This document shows positions 53,163-63,391 of a stretch of 64,000 bases of DNA, one piece after another. The notes under the pieces are model-generated. The model was not told the origin of the DNA and searched no databases. It saw only the letters and a program-made list of their open reading frames with translations. The translations under genes were made by a program, and so were the position numbers. Origin of the DNA: Hyphomicrobiales bacterium 4NK60-0047b (lineage in GTDB: Bacteria > Pseudomonadota > Alphaproteobacteria > Rhizobiales > HXMU1428-3); assembly GCA_040367435.1 (NCBI GenBank), contig BAABWY010000001.1:186001-250000 (forward strand). Direction: 5' to 3'. Position 1 is the stretch's first letter; every line of letters starts with the position of its first letter.

Positions 53163-55823
53163 TTAATACAACCCAGAATCAAGCGAACGATCAGTCTCTG
53201 GAATAAAGATGCTTGGATCATCATAAATCACAGATGAAGCATCCGGTGGGCCATTGCCAGGCTTAAACGCTTCCATAATCGTATTTTGCCCACCAGAAGA
53301 CCGCAAGCCCGATTTAGAGTTAATCGGAATAAGCTTAATTCCAGCCGGAATACGAAACGGAATAGCTGGTTTGCCAGCCAAAGCAGAGATCATAAAATTT
53401 TTAAAGATCGGCGCCGCTAAGCCACCACCTGTAGCTTTTTTACCCATGGGACGCGGTACATCTTGCCCAACAAAAACCCCAACCGCCAGGTCAGCCGAAA
53501 ACCCAACAAACCACGCGTCACGCGCATCATTGGTTGTGCCTGTTTTACCTGCAACAGGGATAGGCAAACCTTTCATAGCTTTGCGTGCCGTTCCACGTAA
53601 AACAACACCTTCAAGCATAGATGTAACCTGATAAGCAGTGTGAGGGTCTATTATCTGTTCACGTTGATCAATCAATTGAGGTTTTTTCAATGGATCCCAT
53701 TCTGATTGATCACATCCATCACATTTAGCTGCATCATGAGACCAAACCGTCTTGCCATAGCGATCCTGAATACGGTCAATAAGGGTCGCATTCACCTTTT
53801 TGCCACCATTCGCCAAAATACTATAAGCAGTAGTAAGACGCATTAATGTGGTCTCACCGGCTCCAAGAGACATAGAAAGCACAGGCATCAAATTGTCATA
53901 AATTCCAAAGCGGCGCGCATATTCAGAAATGAGCGGCATACCCATATCTTGCGCTAGCCGAACGGTCATCAAGTTGCGAGATTTCTCAATACCAATCCGC
54001 AATGTCGAAGGTCCGTTAAACTTACCGCTATAGTTTTTCGGGCGCCAAATGCCCTGACCATTCCCCTGGTCAATCGCAACAGGCGTATCCAAAACCACAC
54101 TTGATGGCGTATATCCGTTATCTAATGCGGCAGCATAAACAAATGGCTTAAACGCTGAACCAGGTTGACGCTTCGCCTGAGTAGCACGGTCAAATTCACT
54201 ATCATCAAAACTAAAGCCACCAACAAGCGCTTTAACCCGGCCCGTATGCGGCTCCATCACAACAATAGCACCTTCCACTTCAGGAATTTGCATAAGCTTC
54301 CATTGATTGTTCCCTTCAACAGGTAGAACTGCATCTGTGCTAGCCACAGCTTTTTTCAACAATTTAGCTTTAACCGGTGCCACATAGACAACATCCCCAA
54401 GTTTGAGAATACTTCCAGGAGATTTCAGCACCTTACCTAGTTTAGGGTCACCATATTTGGTTTCACCCAAATGTTTTCTGGCCCACTTAATATTATCTAG
54501 TGAGATCTCGCCAATTTCACGCGCACTATCAACCTGCCCCGAAACCAACTGTTTCGGTTGCAAACCAATCACAGCCTTTTTTGCTTCTAGCTTTAGGACA
54601 ATCCCCAAACGCCACGGATGCACATCTTGCAAAGCTTCAACTTTCGCCAGCTCAATACCCCAATCCATTTCAGGTGTCAGAACAATCTCCGCAACAGCCC
54701 CTCTAAATCCATGTTTTTGATCATAAGAGACCAGACCATCAACAAGCGCTTTTTTAGCCTTTTTCTGCAAATCCGGATCAAGCGTAGTTCGAACAGAAAG
54801 TCCACCACCATAAATTCTTTTTTGCCCAAATTTTTCAATTAGTTTCCGTCTCACACCTTCAGCAAAAAACTCACCCGCCAAAATGTGCGCACCAAAGGGA
54901 CGCGGGTTAACTTTAAACTCTGAGGCGATCGCCGCATCCGCTTCAGCCTTAGTGATATAGCCATTTTTAAGCATCTGCTTAATCACATACTTACGGCGAA
55001 TAATCGCCCGCTTACGCTTCTTAAAAGGATGATAATTGTTTGGTGCTTTCGGTAAAGACGCCAAATAAGCCGCTTCCTGAATTGATATTTCTTCAAGCGA
55101 TTTACCAAAATAATTCAAAGCGGCCGCTGCAATACCATGTGAGCGCAAGCCAAAATAAATTTCATTTAAATAAAGCTCTAAAATTTGCCCCTTTGTGAAA
55201 GCACGTTCAATCCGCCGAGCCAACACAGCTTCTTTCACTTTCCGGTCAATTTTGCGTTCATTCGTCAAAAGGAAGTTCTTAGCTACCTGCTGAGTAATGG
55301 TTGATGCTCCAGATGGTCTCTTGTTACTGCCGGTTAATTTAATTTGGACAAAAGCCAGTATCGCTCCTGTTAAACGACGATAATCAAGGCCCCCATGTTC
55401 AAAGAAATTTTTATCTTCCGCAGAAATGAACGCATGAATGATACGATCCGGTATCGCATTTATGGGCACATATATGCGTCGTTCATCAGCAAACTCCGCA
55501 ATCAGATTACCATCATTCGCATGAATGCGGCTCATCACCTTCGGCTCATATTTCGCCAAAACTTCATAATCAGGCAGGTCTTTCGTTACATCCCAAACAT
55601 AATAAGCAACGGCAGCTGAGACGGCAAAAAAACCAATACAACCAGCCGTGAACATAAAGCCCAAGAACTTCAACCAAAACCGACCCTTCTTTTTAGGCGG
55701 TTTTTGTGAAGGAGGGGGCATGTTCCCCATAGGCGCATATGGCCCCCCTGCACTGCCAGCAGCAGAAAATCTGGGAGCCTGTGTTTGCCCACGATATGGT
55801 TGTGGTGGTGGGGGTTGTGTCAT
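53163..55823 (-). CDS. mrcA: Penicillin-binding protein 1A
   Basis: An 886-residue bifunctional peptidoglycan synthase. A Pro-rich N terminus is followed by a membrane anchor (about residues 50-75), a GT51 glycosyltransferase domain with AFISAEDKNFFEHGGLDYRR, GASTITQQVAKNFLL and RKVKEAVLARRIE, an OB-like insert, and a transpeptidase domain with the nucleophile SAFK (QPGSAFKPFVY), SRN (KSRNLMTVRLA) and KTGT (VAGKTGTTNDARDAW). It polymerises and cross-links the wall. A perfect GTTC-N7-GTTC box lies about 200 bases upstream. Confidence 0.96.
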   Translation of the reverse strand: MTQPPPPQPYRGQTQAPRFSAAGSAGGPYAPMGNMPPPSQKPPKKKGRFWLKFLGFMFTAGCIGFFAVSAAVAYYVWDVTKDLPDYEVLAKYEPKVMSRIHANDGNLIAEFADERRIYVPINAIPDRIIHAFISAEDKNFFEHGGLDYRRLTGAILAFVQIKLTGSNKRPSGASTITQQVAKNFLLTNERKIDRKVKEAVLARRIERAFTKGQILELYLNEIYFGLRSHGIAAAALNYFGKSLEEISIQEAAYLASLPKAPNNYHPFKKRKRAIIRRKYVIKQMLKNGYITKAEADAAIASEFKVNPRPFGAHILAGEFFAEGVRRKLIEKFGQKRIYGGGLSVRTTLDPDLQKKAKKALVDGLVSYDQKHGFRGAVAEIVLTPEMDWGIELAKVEALQDVHPWRLGIVLKLEAKKAVIGLQPKQLVSGQVDSAREIGEISLDNIKWARKHLGETKYGDPKLGKVLKSPGSILKLGDVVYVAPVKAKLLKKAVASTDAVLPVEGNNQWKLMQIPEVEGAIVVMEPHTGRVKALVGGFSFDDSEFDRATQAKRQPGSAFKPFVYAAALDNGYTPSSVVLDTPVAIDQGNGQGIWRPKNYSGKFNGPSTLRIGIEKSRNLMTVRLAQDMGMPLISEYARRFGIYDNLMPVLSMSLGAGETTLMRLTTAYSILANGGKKVNATLIDRIQDRYGKTVWSHDAAKCDGCDQSEWDPLKKPQLIDQREQIIDPHTAYQVTSMLEGVVLRGTARKAMKGLPIPVAGKTGTTNDARDAWFVGFSADLAVGVFVGQDVPRPMGKKATGGGLAAPIFKNFMISALAGKPAIPFRIPAGIKLIPINSKSGLRSSGGQNTIMEAFKPGNGPPDASSVIYDDPSIFIPETDRSLDSGLY

Positions 55824-56313
55824 AGCAAAAGCGCCTTATGAAGAAAAAAATCTATCTTATTAATTTATATAAAAAAATGCGGTTAGAAGCTGAGAGGCAT
55901 AACACAATTTTTGCACCAATCTCAATAAAGAACATCATAAACCACAACCATTTGTAAATATGATTATATTAAAGCCAGAAATTGCATAAAATAGCTTCCT
56001 GTTCATAACCAACTAAGTTGTTCCTAGAAAGTTCTGTTGTCTATAAACAGTACCGTTATTCGCAGAATGAATGAAATCCAAACTGACAACAAAACATGCC
56101 CAAAATATGATAAAAACAATGATTTACATGACAAATTCAATTTGATCATACTGAAAAAGAGCAATCAAAGAATATATGCTAGCTATGTATCAACAGTCCC
56201 TAACACCTAAAAAAGCTAAAGAAAACTGACAAATCACAATGTGCATGAATTGAATTTAGCACAAATTAAACCATGGCAAAAATTATTCAATAAGAACTAA
56301 TTTTCCCGTACAC
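55824..56313. other. Gap between amiC and mrcA, with an isolated SOS box
   Basis: A 490-base AT-rich gap. GTTC-CTAGAAA-GTTC at 56020-56034 matches the alphaproteobacterial SOS consensus. A few short frames exist, for example one of 28 codons on the minus strand near 55930, but none has a clear ribosome-binding site. The mrcA promoter should be here. Confidence 0.5.
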
Positions 56314-57642
56314 CTATTGTTCTTTCATAAACTTATCAACCGCTATACTCAGCGAACTTGCAAGAGAGGCCTGCCATTTTGGTGATCTTAGTAATTTTTC
56401 ATCATTCACATTACTAATATAACCTAGCTCAATAAGAACTGATGGCACAATAGCAGATCGCAGAACCCTAAAGTTCGCAGATCTCATCATATTCTGGCGA
56501 AATTTGGTTTTCTTTCTCATATTTCTAAAAGCATAAGAAGCAAAATCTAAAGATTGATTCTTGGTCTCTCTTTGGGTGAGGTCGCGTAAAATCCCCTCAA
56601 CTTCACTTTCAGGCGCAATATCAATACCAGCCAGAATATCTGATTTATTCTCTTTATTTGCTAAGGCTTGAGCTTCAAGGTCGGAGCCCTCTTTTGAAAG
56701 AGTGTAAATCGTCGCCCCTCGCGTTCGCTTAGCCAATCGCCTACTAATTGCGTCAGCATGAAGAGAGATGAAAAGAGATGCATGATAATCTTCAGCAATT
56801 TGCACTCGTTCAGCAAGCGGCACAAAAATATCGACAGAACGTGTGAGCTTCACATCATAGGTACCAAGTCTGAGCAATTTCTTTTTCAATACCTTTGCAA
56901 AAGCCAGTACCACGTCTTTTTCACGTGTCCCCTTTTTACTTGAAGCACCTGGATCAAGGCCACCATGCCCGGGATCAATAACAATCCTTTTTTTACTCAA
57001 TTTTTTAGGAGCACGCGCTAGCTTTTCAATAGCACTACCAAGAGAAGCTTTTTTAGCCTTTCTGTTTTCACGAACTCGTTTTTCATAAAGAGCTTTGCGG
57101 CGGCGTTCAAAATTCGTCCGGTCAGTGGGAACAATATCAACCACAAGTTTGGCCGATTTCCCGCCCTTAGCATCAAGAATAAAAGACTGCTCAACATGAA
57201 CAGGCCCAACCACATCAATAACAATCCGAGATTTCCCCTTGGCAAACAAGCCATAACGGAACGCACTCACTAAGCCTTTACCCGTGCTACCAAGTCCTTG
57301 AGGCAATTTAAAACGGACATTGGGCAAGTCAATAATAACGCGGTAAGGGTCGGAAAGTGTAAAAATACGATAATCTGTCGGTTTAGATAAATCAGCAACA
57401 AAACGCGTTCTAGCCCCGTCACCACCAAGGCGGGCATCATTTGCAATTGTTGACGCCCCATCGCCTTTTGCAAAGGCTACCTGCGTGGGCATCAAAGCGA
57501 ACAAAAACAGAGAGAGAACAGCCAAACGCTGAACAGGACGACATAAAACAGACGTAAACCGTGAAGCTACACTAAAAATCCCTCCACAATCTCGGTTCAG
57601 CTTAAAAATTAGTAAGAATTTTTGAGTGAAGAAAAAGACCAC
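56314..57642 (-). CDS. amiC: N-acetylmuramoyl-L-alanine amidase with AMIN domain
   Basis: A 442-residue exported cell-separation amidase. A signal segment ends at QVAFA-K, an AMIN domain covers about residues 75-180 (TRFVADLSKPTDYRIFTLSDPYRVIIDLPNV), and an Amidase_3 domain covers about 215-435: KRIVIDPGHGGLDPGA (zinc His), LTRSVDIFVPLAERVQIAE, LFISLHADAI (zinc His) and SVLIELGYISNVNDE (catalytic Glu). It hydrolyses the amide bond between muramic acid and peptide at septa. Start GTG 57642 has a weak AGGGG site; an internal start is possible. The gene lies upstream of mrcA on the same strand. Confidence 0.93.
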   Translation of the reverse strand: MVFFFTQKFLLIFKLNRDCGGIFSVASRFTSVLCRPVQRLAVLSLFLFALMPTQVAFAKGDGASTIANDARLGGDGARTRFVADLSKPTDYRIFTLSDPYRVIIDLPNVRFKLPQGLGSTGKGLVSAFRYGLFAKGKSRIVIDVVGPVHVEQSFILDAKGGKSAKLVVDIVPTDRTNFERRRKALYEKRVRENRKAKKASLGSAIEKLARAPKKLSKKRIVIDPGHGGLDPGASSKKGTREKDVVLAFAKVLKKKLLRLGTYDVKLTRSVDIFVPLAERVQIAEDYHASLFISLHADAISRRLAKRTRGATIYTLSKEGSDLEAQALANKENKSDILAGIDIAPESEVEGILRDLTQRETKNQSLDFASYAFRNMRKKTKFRQNMMRSANFRVLRSAIVPSVLIELGYISNVNDEKLLRSPKWQASLASSLSIAVDKFMKEQ

Positions 57643-59189
57643 ACCTCAACCCCTATATTCATTTTCAACGATATAATCCACGAGACCTAAACATTTCCCT
57701 CAAAATTTTTAGGTCAAAAAGGGATACAAATCTGCAATTGCCAATAAATTTCTGTAATTCCCAATGCATTTCTGGAATTCTAAAGAGCATAACTCCCAAA
57801 AAAAACTCACTTCAAAACAAATTAAAGCTCTGTAACTCTTTTAAATTTTTCACGTGAAGATAAATTCTAGTCCTTAAAAAAGCAAGGATCCTTGCTTAAA
57901 AGGCAAGAATTACCCACATGAACAATTATTTACTAGTAGAGAACAAATGAGAAGAAATTCAGTCAATGCGCTAAATTTTTTCTCCAAAACAAAGCATCGC
58001 AGAATAAAAAAGGGTAAAAAAGCCCAGATTTTGCCTCATAAACCAATATTCTGTCCCCAAAAACCTATAAATTTAGAATTTAAACACTATATTGCCATAA
58101 ATTTTCATTTTAGAAGGGTATGTAACCCTATGGAAAATATATTTTTTTTGTAAAATTCCACTCAAATAGGTAGTTTTATAAACATATATGTCATCCATTA
58201 TGCTTTCAGACTTGCAGTCCTGAATAACTATGCATATCTTAAGACTAAGCTTCTGAGTCTGAGAATTGTTAAATTGAAGCTAAATAGTAGAATTCTACAA
58301 TTCTCTTAAATGGCAAGCGCCCAAATTGATAAATCAGAAATTTCTCCCAAAATGAGAAATTATTATTATCAAAGAACGAAAAACTATAACGAAAGTCAAC
58401 TTAAACAAACGAGTTAAAGTACAACAAAATTTAAAATTAAGTGATAGTGCGCTCAAACTTCCTTCAATGACGATGATGTCATTCTATTTAATGAGTGAAA
58501 TAGATCATCTCTCAAATGTGATACGGCACATGGCTATGCAGCCAATATGCAGAAGTAACATTTAGAAAACCTGAAGTGATTTTTTTGAGCCAATCAACTT
58601 ACAAACCGAATTTAAAATAGAAATTTTTAAGTCTAAAACAGAACGAAAAGAGAAAAGCTTAAATCAGCTAAAACTTTAAAGATCTCACTAGATACAGTTT
58701 AAGTTCGTGAGATCTGTTCAAAAATTAAAAGGTAATATTTGCAAATTACTGAGTTGAATATCTAAACCCATACATTTGAGTTCATGAAGATAGATGGATA
58801 TATACTGAGCAAAGCTCAAGCATATCAAAACATTCAACCAGCAGCGATAAAACCTAATAGTAAATTTATAAATTATCAAAATCTCGGCATGAGCAATCAT
58901 TTCGAGAAGTTAAGAATTAAACCAATTATCAATCAACTAAGTCTTTTGGACAAAACTTGTGAAACTATGAATTTAGAGCTAACAGAAACATCAACAAAAC
59001 ATCTACGGGTGTTAAGAGGGCAAAAATCTTTTGTCGTTGATATGTCTGGTTGTGCTCACTTCAGAGCCACACCTCCCAAAATGGGTGCCGTTCCAAAAAC
59101 TTACAGAACATCTCAGGAGAGGTCCGCATGTATTCTTGCTTCACAAAAGCAAGAGAGGTGCAAAGACCACCTGACTAGGAATAATATCA
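57643..59189. other. 1.5 kb upstream region of rne with several hairpins
   Basis: No convincing gene lies in this gap between divergent amiC and rne. It contains a perfect palindrome AAGCAAGGATCCTTGCTT at 57880-57897, stem AGATCTCAC/GTGAGATCT at 58680-58715, and stem TCTTGCTT/AAGCAAGA at 59134-59154, close to the rne start. Long rne leaders are known to bind RNase E itself for autoregulation in other proteobacteria. One frame (58784-59266) overlaps the rne start out of phase and is not accepted. Confidence 0.5.
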
Positions 59190-62045
59190 ATGGCAAACAA
59201 AATGCTTATCGATGCCGCACACCCAGAGGAAACTCGGGTTGTGGTTTTACGGGGAGACCGTGTTGAAGAATTCGATTTTGAATCGGCTCTAAGAAAACAA
59301 CTAAGAGGTAATATCTACCTCGCAAAAGTAACACGTGTTGAACCATCTCTCCAAGCCGCCTTTGTGGATTATGGAGGGAACCGTCATGGCTTTCTCGCCT
59401 TTAATGAAATTCACCCAGATTACTACCAGCTTCCCAAAGCTGATAGAGAAGCTCTACTTGAAGTAGAAGCAGAAGAAGCACGCCTTGCTGCAAAAAGAGA
59501 AGCCGAAGCTGAAAATGCACGCCTCTCAGCAGAAGGCGATGAAGCATCTGAGGATAATGAAGTTTCAGCTGACAATGAAAATGATGATGAAAGCTCTGAA
59601 AAAATCGTCACGCTTGACGCTGAAAACAACGATACATCTATTTCAGAAACATCCGAAGACGATACAGAAGACGGTTCTGATGATGAAGTAGAATCTGTAG
59701 GCTCAGAAGACGCCTTGGAAGAATTACCTGAACGCCAAGCACTTCGCCGCAAACACTACAAAATTCAAGAAGTCATCAAACGTAGACAAATCATTCTTGT
59801 ACAAGTTGTAAAGGAAGAGCGCGGCAACAAAGGTGCAGCTCTTACCACCTATTTATCTCTTGCTGGACGTTACACCGTTCTCATGCCAAACACCGCACGC
59901 GGTGGTGGTATCTCGAGAAAAATTGCCAATCCAACAGACAGAAAACGTCTTCGTAAAATTGTTGGTGAACTTGAAGTGCCTGAAGGCATGGGCCTAATCG
60001 TGCGTACAGCCGGCGCATCTCGCACAAAAGCAGAATTAAAGCGAGATTTTGAATATTTATTACGCCTCTGGGAAAATGTAAGGGATCACACCTTGCAATC
60101 TTCAGCACCAAATCTTGTGTATGAAGAAGGAAACCTCATCAAACGCTCAATCCGCGACCTCTATTCAAAAGAAGTAGAAGAAGTGCTGGTTGCTGGTGAA
60201 GAAGAATACCGTGAAGCAAAAGACTTCATGCGCATGCTCATGCCAAGTCACGCAAAAAATGTTCAGCCCTTTAAAGACAGTGAACCTCTTTTCACCAAAT
60301 ATAAAATTGAATCCCAACTGAACGCAATGTACAGCCCCTATGTCACCTTGCCATCCGGCGGTTATATTGTGATCAATCAAACTGAAGCACTAGTTTCAAT
60401 TGACGTTAACTCCGGACGCTCCACCAAAGAACACTCTATTGAGGAAACAGCTCTCAATACAAACCTTGAAGCCGCAACAGAAATTTCACGCCAACTACGC
60501 TTGAGAGATTTAGCCGGCCTGGTTGTAATCGATTTCATTGATATGGAAGAACGCCGCAACAACCGCGCCGTTGAACGCCGCATCAAAGAATGCTTGCGTC
60601 ATGATCGTGCCCGCATTCAAGTTGGGCGCATTTCTCATTTTGGCCTCCTTGAAATGTCACGCCAGCGCCTCAGAACAGGTGTCCTTGAAGGCTCAACAAG
60701 CCCATGCCCTCACTGTCAAGGAACAGGCATGATCCGCTCAACAGAGTCTATGGCACTCACAATTTTAAGAGCACTAGAAGATCGCCTTTTGACCCAGCGC
60801 CACTCAGTTGATCTTGCCTGTAACACAAACGTGGATGTCGCTCTTTATATCCTCAATAAAAAGAGAAATTATGTAAATGATATAGAGCGCCGCTACGGAG
60901 TGAATATTGCAATTAATGCCAGCTCTGATTTAGAGGGCGTAAGCTACACAATTGAGCAAATGCGCCGCGATAATAACTCATCATCTGATGCGTCCGTTGT
61001 TCAAATGGACTGGGCTCATAAATCAACAGATAATGAGCGCACACCAAATGAACGTGGTGGTAGAAATGAAACGTCAGCAAGAGATGATAATTCAGAGCAA
61101 GACGGCAAGTCACGCCGCCGCCGCCGCCGCCGTGGGGGGCAAGCCGCACGCCGTGCCCACACAAATGAAGATCAACCTCAGAACGAGAATGAAAATTCAA
61201 TTGAGGCTCAAACTGATGAAACTCAACTAAGTGAGAGCCAACCTCAAACGACGAGTGAAGCTCATGACACAGACACAGTAGGCGATGAGGATGCAAGACC
61301 TCGTCGTCCGCGTCGCCGTGGAAAACGTGGTGGTCGTCGTCGTGGCAACCGCGCTAATCGTGAAGCTGGTTCTGAAAATCAAACTGATGAAAATAACAAT
61401 GCAGAAGATACAGATTCATCAGACGCGATAAATGGTGAAGAAAGAGCTGCAACATCATCAGAAGATAATGTGACGAACGCCCGCTCAAATGACAAAGCAA
61501 CAAATGATAGCGATCAAGACCAAAGTGAAGGTCAAAATCAAGACAGCTCAAGTCACGAAACCTCAAGTCAAAGACCAAGACGTACACAACGCCGGCCAAG
61601 ACGGCGCTCGAACAGAACAGACCGTTCTACTGAGGCGAAAACTGAAGAAACTAACTCTTCAGAAGCTGTTTCTACAGAAGTCACCTCTTCATCAAAAGAG
61701 AGCACTGAAGCCCCAGTTAAACAAGACAGAGCTGAAACACAGACTTCAAAAACAAAGTCTTCAGAAAAAATGTCTTCAGAGCCAAAACAAGCTCCGAAAC
61801 AAGGCTATTGGTCAAAAGCGCGCCAACAAAAGTCTGATGAAGAAAAAACATCAGCTGAGGCCCCTGCAGAAAAGAAAACCAGAGCACCAAGACGCAAAGC
61901 TACAAGTGCTCAAAAAGCAAATACTGAAAACAGTGAAAAATCTGAAACAAAGATTGATCCAAAAAGCATCGTTGCCTCAAAGCAAAAAGAAGAAGCTACA
62001 GATACAGCCCCCAAACGAGGCTGGTGGCAAAAATCAAACGGCTAA
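59190..62045 (+). CDS. rne: Ribonuclease E
   Basis: A 951-residue endoribonuclease. The S1 domain starts [39 protein letters not shown]-like text ([10 protein letters not shown] and [20 protein letters not shown]). It is split by a long acidic insert (about residues 90-190) before [23 protein letters not shown], as in alphaproteobacterial RNase E. The catalytic domain has [27 protein letters not shown] with the active Asp residues, and the zinc-link reads [13 protein letters not shown]. From about residue 600 the C-terminal part is disordered, with Arg-rich RNA-binding patches ([28 protein letters not shown]). It leads mRNA decay and rRNA processing. Confidence 0.97.
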   Translation: [951 protein letters not shown]

Positions 62046-62049
62046 TTGA

Positions 62050-62117
62050 TTGTGCTTCAGGTTGCCCACAAGCAACCACGCTTTAGTTGTGCTTTAGGTT
62101 GCTCACCAGCAACCGCA
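62050..62117 (+). repeat. Pair of short direct-repeat stem-loops
   Basis: TGTGCTTCAGGTTGCCCACAAGCAACC and TGTGCTTTAGGTTGCTCACCAGCAACC occur 41 bases apart immediately after rne. Each contains a GGTTGC/GCAACC stem. They probably arose by local duplication and may help stabilise or process the rne 3' end. Confidence 0.55.
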
Positions 62118-62146
62118 CCTTAATTCTTTAAGATCAAAAATTAAAA

Positions 62147-62184
62147 AAGCCCCTTCTTAAATATTTTTAAGAAGGGGCTTTTTT
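62147..62184. terminator. Bidirectional terminator between rne and the aminotransferase gene
   Basis: AAGCCCCTTCTTAA (62147-62160) pairs with TTAAGAAGGGGCTT (62167-62180), with an A-run to the left and T6 to the right. It serves rne and, in the opposite direction, the converging aminotransferase gene. Confidence 0.92.
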
Positions 62185-62227
62185 ATAAACAATCACGAAT
62201 TCATTTCTGCAACAGATGTTTTGAGAC

Positions 62228-63391
62228 CTAAAATTGAGCTGCCTGTAAACGCTTAACTGCCTCTATGACATCCACCTCTGTTCCTGCATAAGAAAAACGT
62301 ATCATCCCCCCACCATCAACTCGGTCGAAATCAAGACCAGATGAAGCAGCAATGCCATGCTCACGTAATAAGAGTTTCGAAAACTCAAAACTATCAGACG
62401 TAACTTCACTCACATCAACATAGACATAAAACGCACCATCGGGCGGTGCGAACCGACCAAAACCAGCCGCAACTAATCCATTGATTAAAATTTCTCTATT
62501 GCGAGCATATTGTTTTTTAAGCCCCTCAAGTTCATCCCTTGCATCAAAAGCTGCTGTTGCCGCAATTTGCGACAAACCAGGTGCTGAGATAAATAAATGC
62601 TGATTTAGTTTTTCCATCCGCCGAACAAGATCTTTAGGCACAACCATCCAGCCAATACGCCACCCAGTCATTGAATAATATTTAGAAAAACTATTCAGAA
62701 TTATAACCGGTTGATCATCTTGTTCTAAAAAAGAAAGAGCCGTATCAGCAGGTTTTTCATAAGTTAGCCCATGATAAATCTCATCAGAGAAAAACCAAAT
62801 ACCTCGGCGCCCTGCCATATCAACCAAAGACTTTAAACGGTCCTGCTCAAACACAACACCAGTTGGGTTAGCTGGACTAGCAAGTAAAATCGCTTTGATA
62901 TCAAACTCTTCAATTGCCTGTGTCACGTCGCCTAGTGAAGGCATCCAATCATTATGAAACCCCACTGGCATCTCAACTGGTATAAGATCTAGTGCCTTTA
63001 AAATTTCTCGGTAACAAGGATAACCTGGCCGGGTAATCGCCACATGATCACCGGCATCTAAAGTGGCCAAAAAAGACAAAACAAACCCAGCTGATGACCC
63101 CGTAGTAATAACAACCTGGTCCGTATCAATAGAGACGTCATAACTTTCTTTATAATGCTGAGCGATACGCTCACGTAAAGACCGCTGACCAAGAGCCTCA
63201 GTATATCCAATTAACTCATCATCAAGAGCTTCCTTCGCCCGCTCCCTCACCAAAAAGGGTGCGGGCGTTCCAGGTTGCCCAACCTCCATATGACAAATAG
63301 AAGCACCAGAAGCCTCTAAATCTCCAGCTTCCCGCATAACATCCATCGCAAGAAACGACTCTATTTTTCCCCGTTTAGATAAAGAAATCAC
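62228..63391 (-). CDS. Class I/II PLP-dependent aminotransferase
   Basis: A 387-residue fold-type I aminotransferase. The PLP lysine is in NSFSKYYSMTGWRIGW, the cofactor contact motifs are TTGSSAGFVLSFLA near the N terminus, SPANPTGVVFEQD, FSDEIYHGL and the final RFSYAG with the substrate-carboxylate Arg. It resembles the aspartate/aromatic aminotransferase group (AspC-like). The amino acid substrate cannot be stated from the sequence. The first residues, MISLSKRGKIESFLAMDVMREAGDLEASG, are typical of this subgroup. It converges on rne. Confidence 0.88.
   Translation of the reverse strand: MISLSKRGKIESFLAMDVMREAGDLEASGASICHMEVGQPGTPAPFLVRERAKEALDDELIGYTEALGQRSLRERIAQHYKESYDVSIDTDQVVITTGSSAGFVLSFLATLDAGDHVAITRPGYPCYREILKALDLIPVEMPVGFHNDWMPSLGDVTQAIEEFDIKAILLASPANPTGVVFEQDRLKSLVDMAGRRGIWFFSDEIYHGLTYEKPADTALSFLEQDDQPVIILNSFSKYYSMTGWRIGWMVVPKDLVRRMEKLNQHLFISAPGLSQIAATAAFDARDELEGLKKQYARNREILINGLVAAGFGRFAPPDGAFYVYVDVSEVTSDSFEFSKLLLREHGIAASSGLDFDRVDGGGMIRFSYAGTEVDVIEAVKRLQAAQF

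Noticed and set aside
56067-56210. 47-codon plus-strand frame near the isolated SOS box
   Set aside because: No ribosome-binding site, hydrophilic and unremarkable; AT-rich DNA gives such frames by chance.
57947-58153. 68-codon plus-strand frame in the rne upstream region
   Set aside because: No ribosome-binding site, no domain, and composition typical of random AT-rich DNA.
58784-59266. 160-codon frame upstream of and overlapping rne
   Set aside because: It overlaps the true rne start in another frame, lacks a ribosome-binding site, and its last part is the out-of-phase reading of rne; the region fits a leader better.
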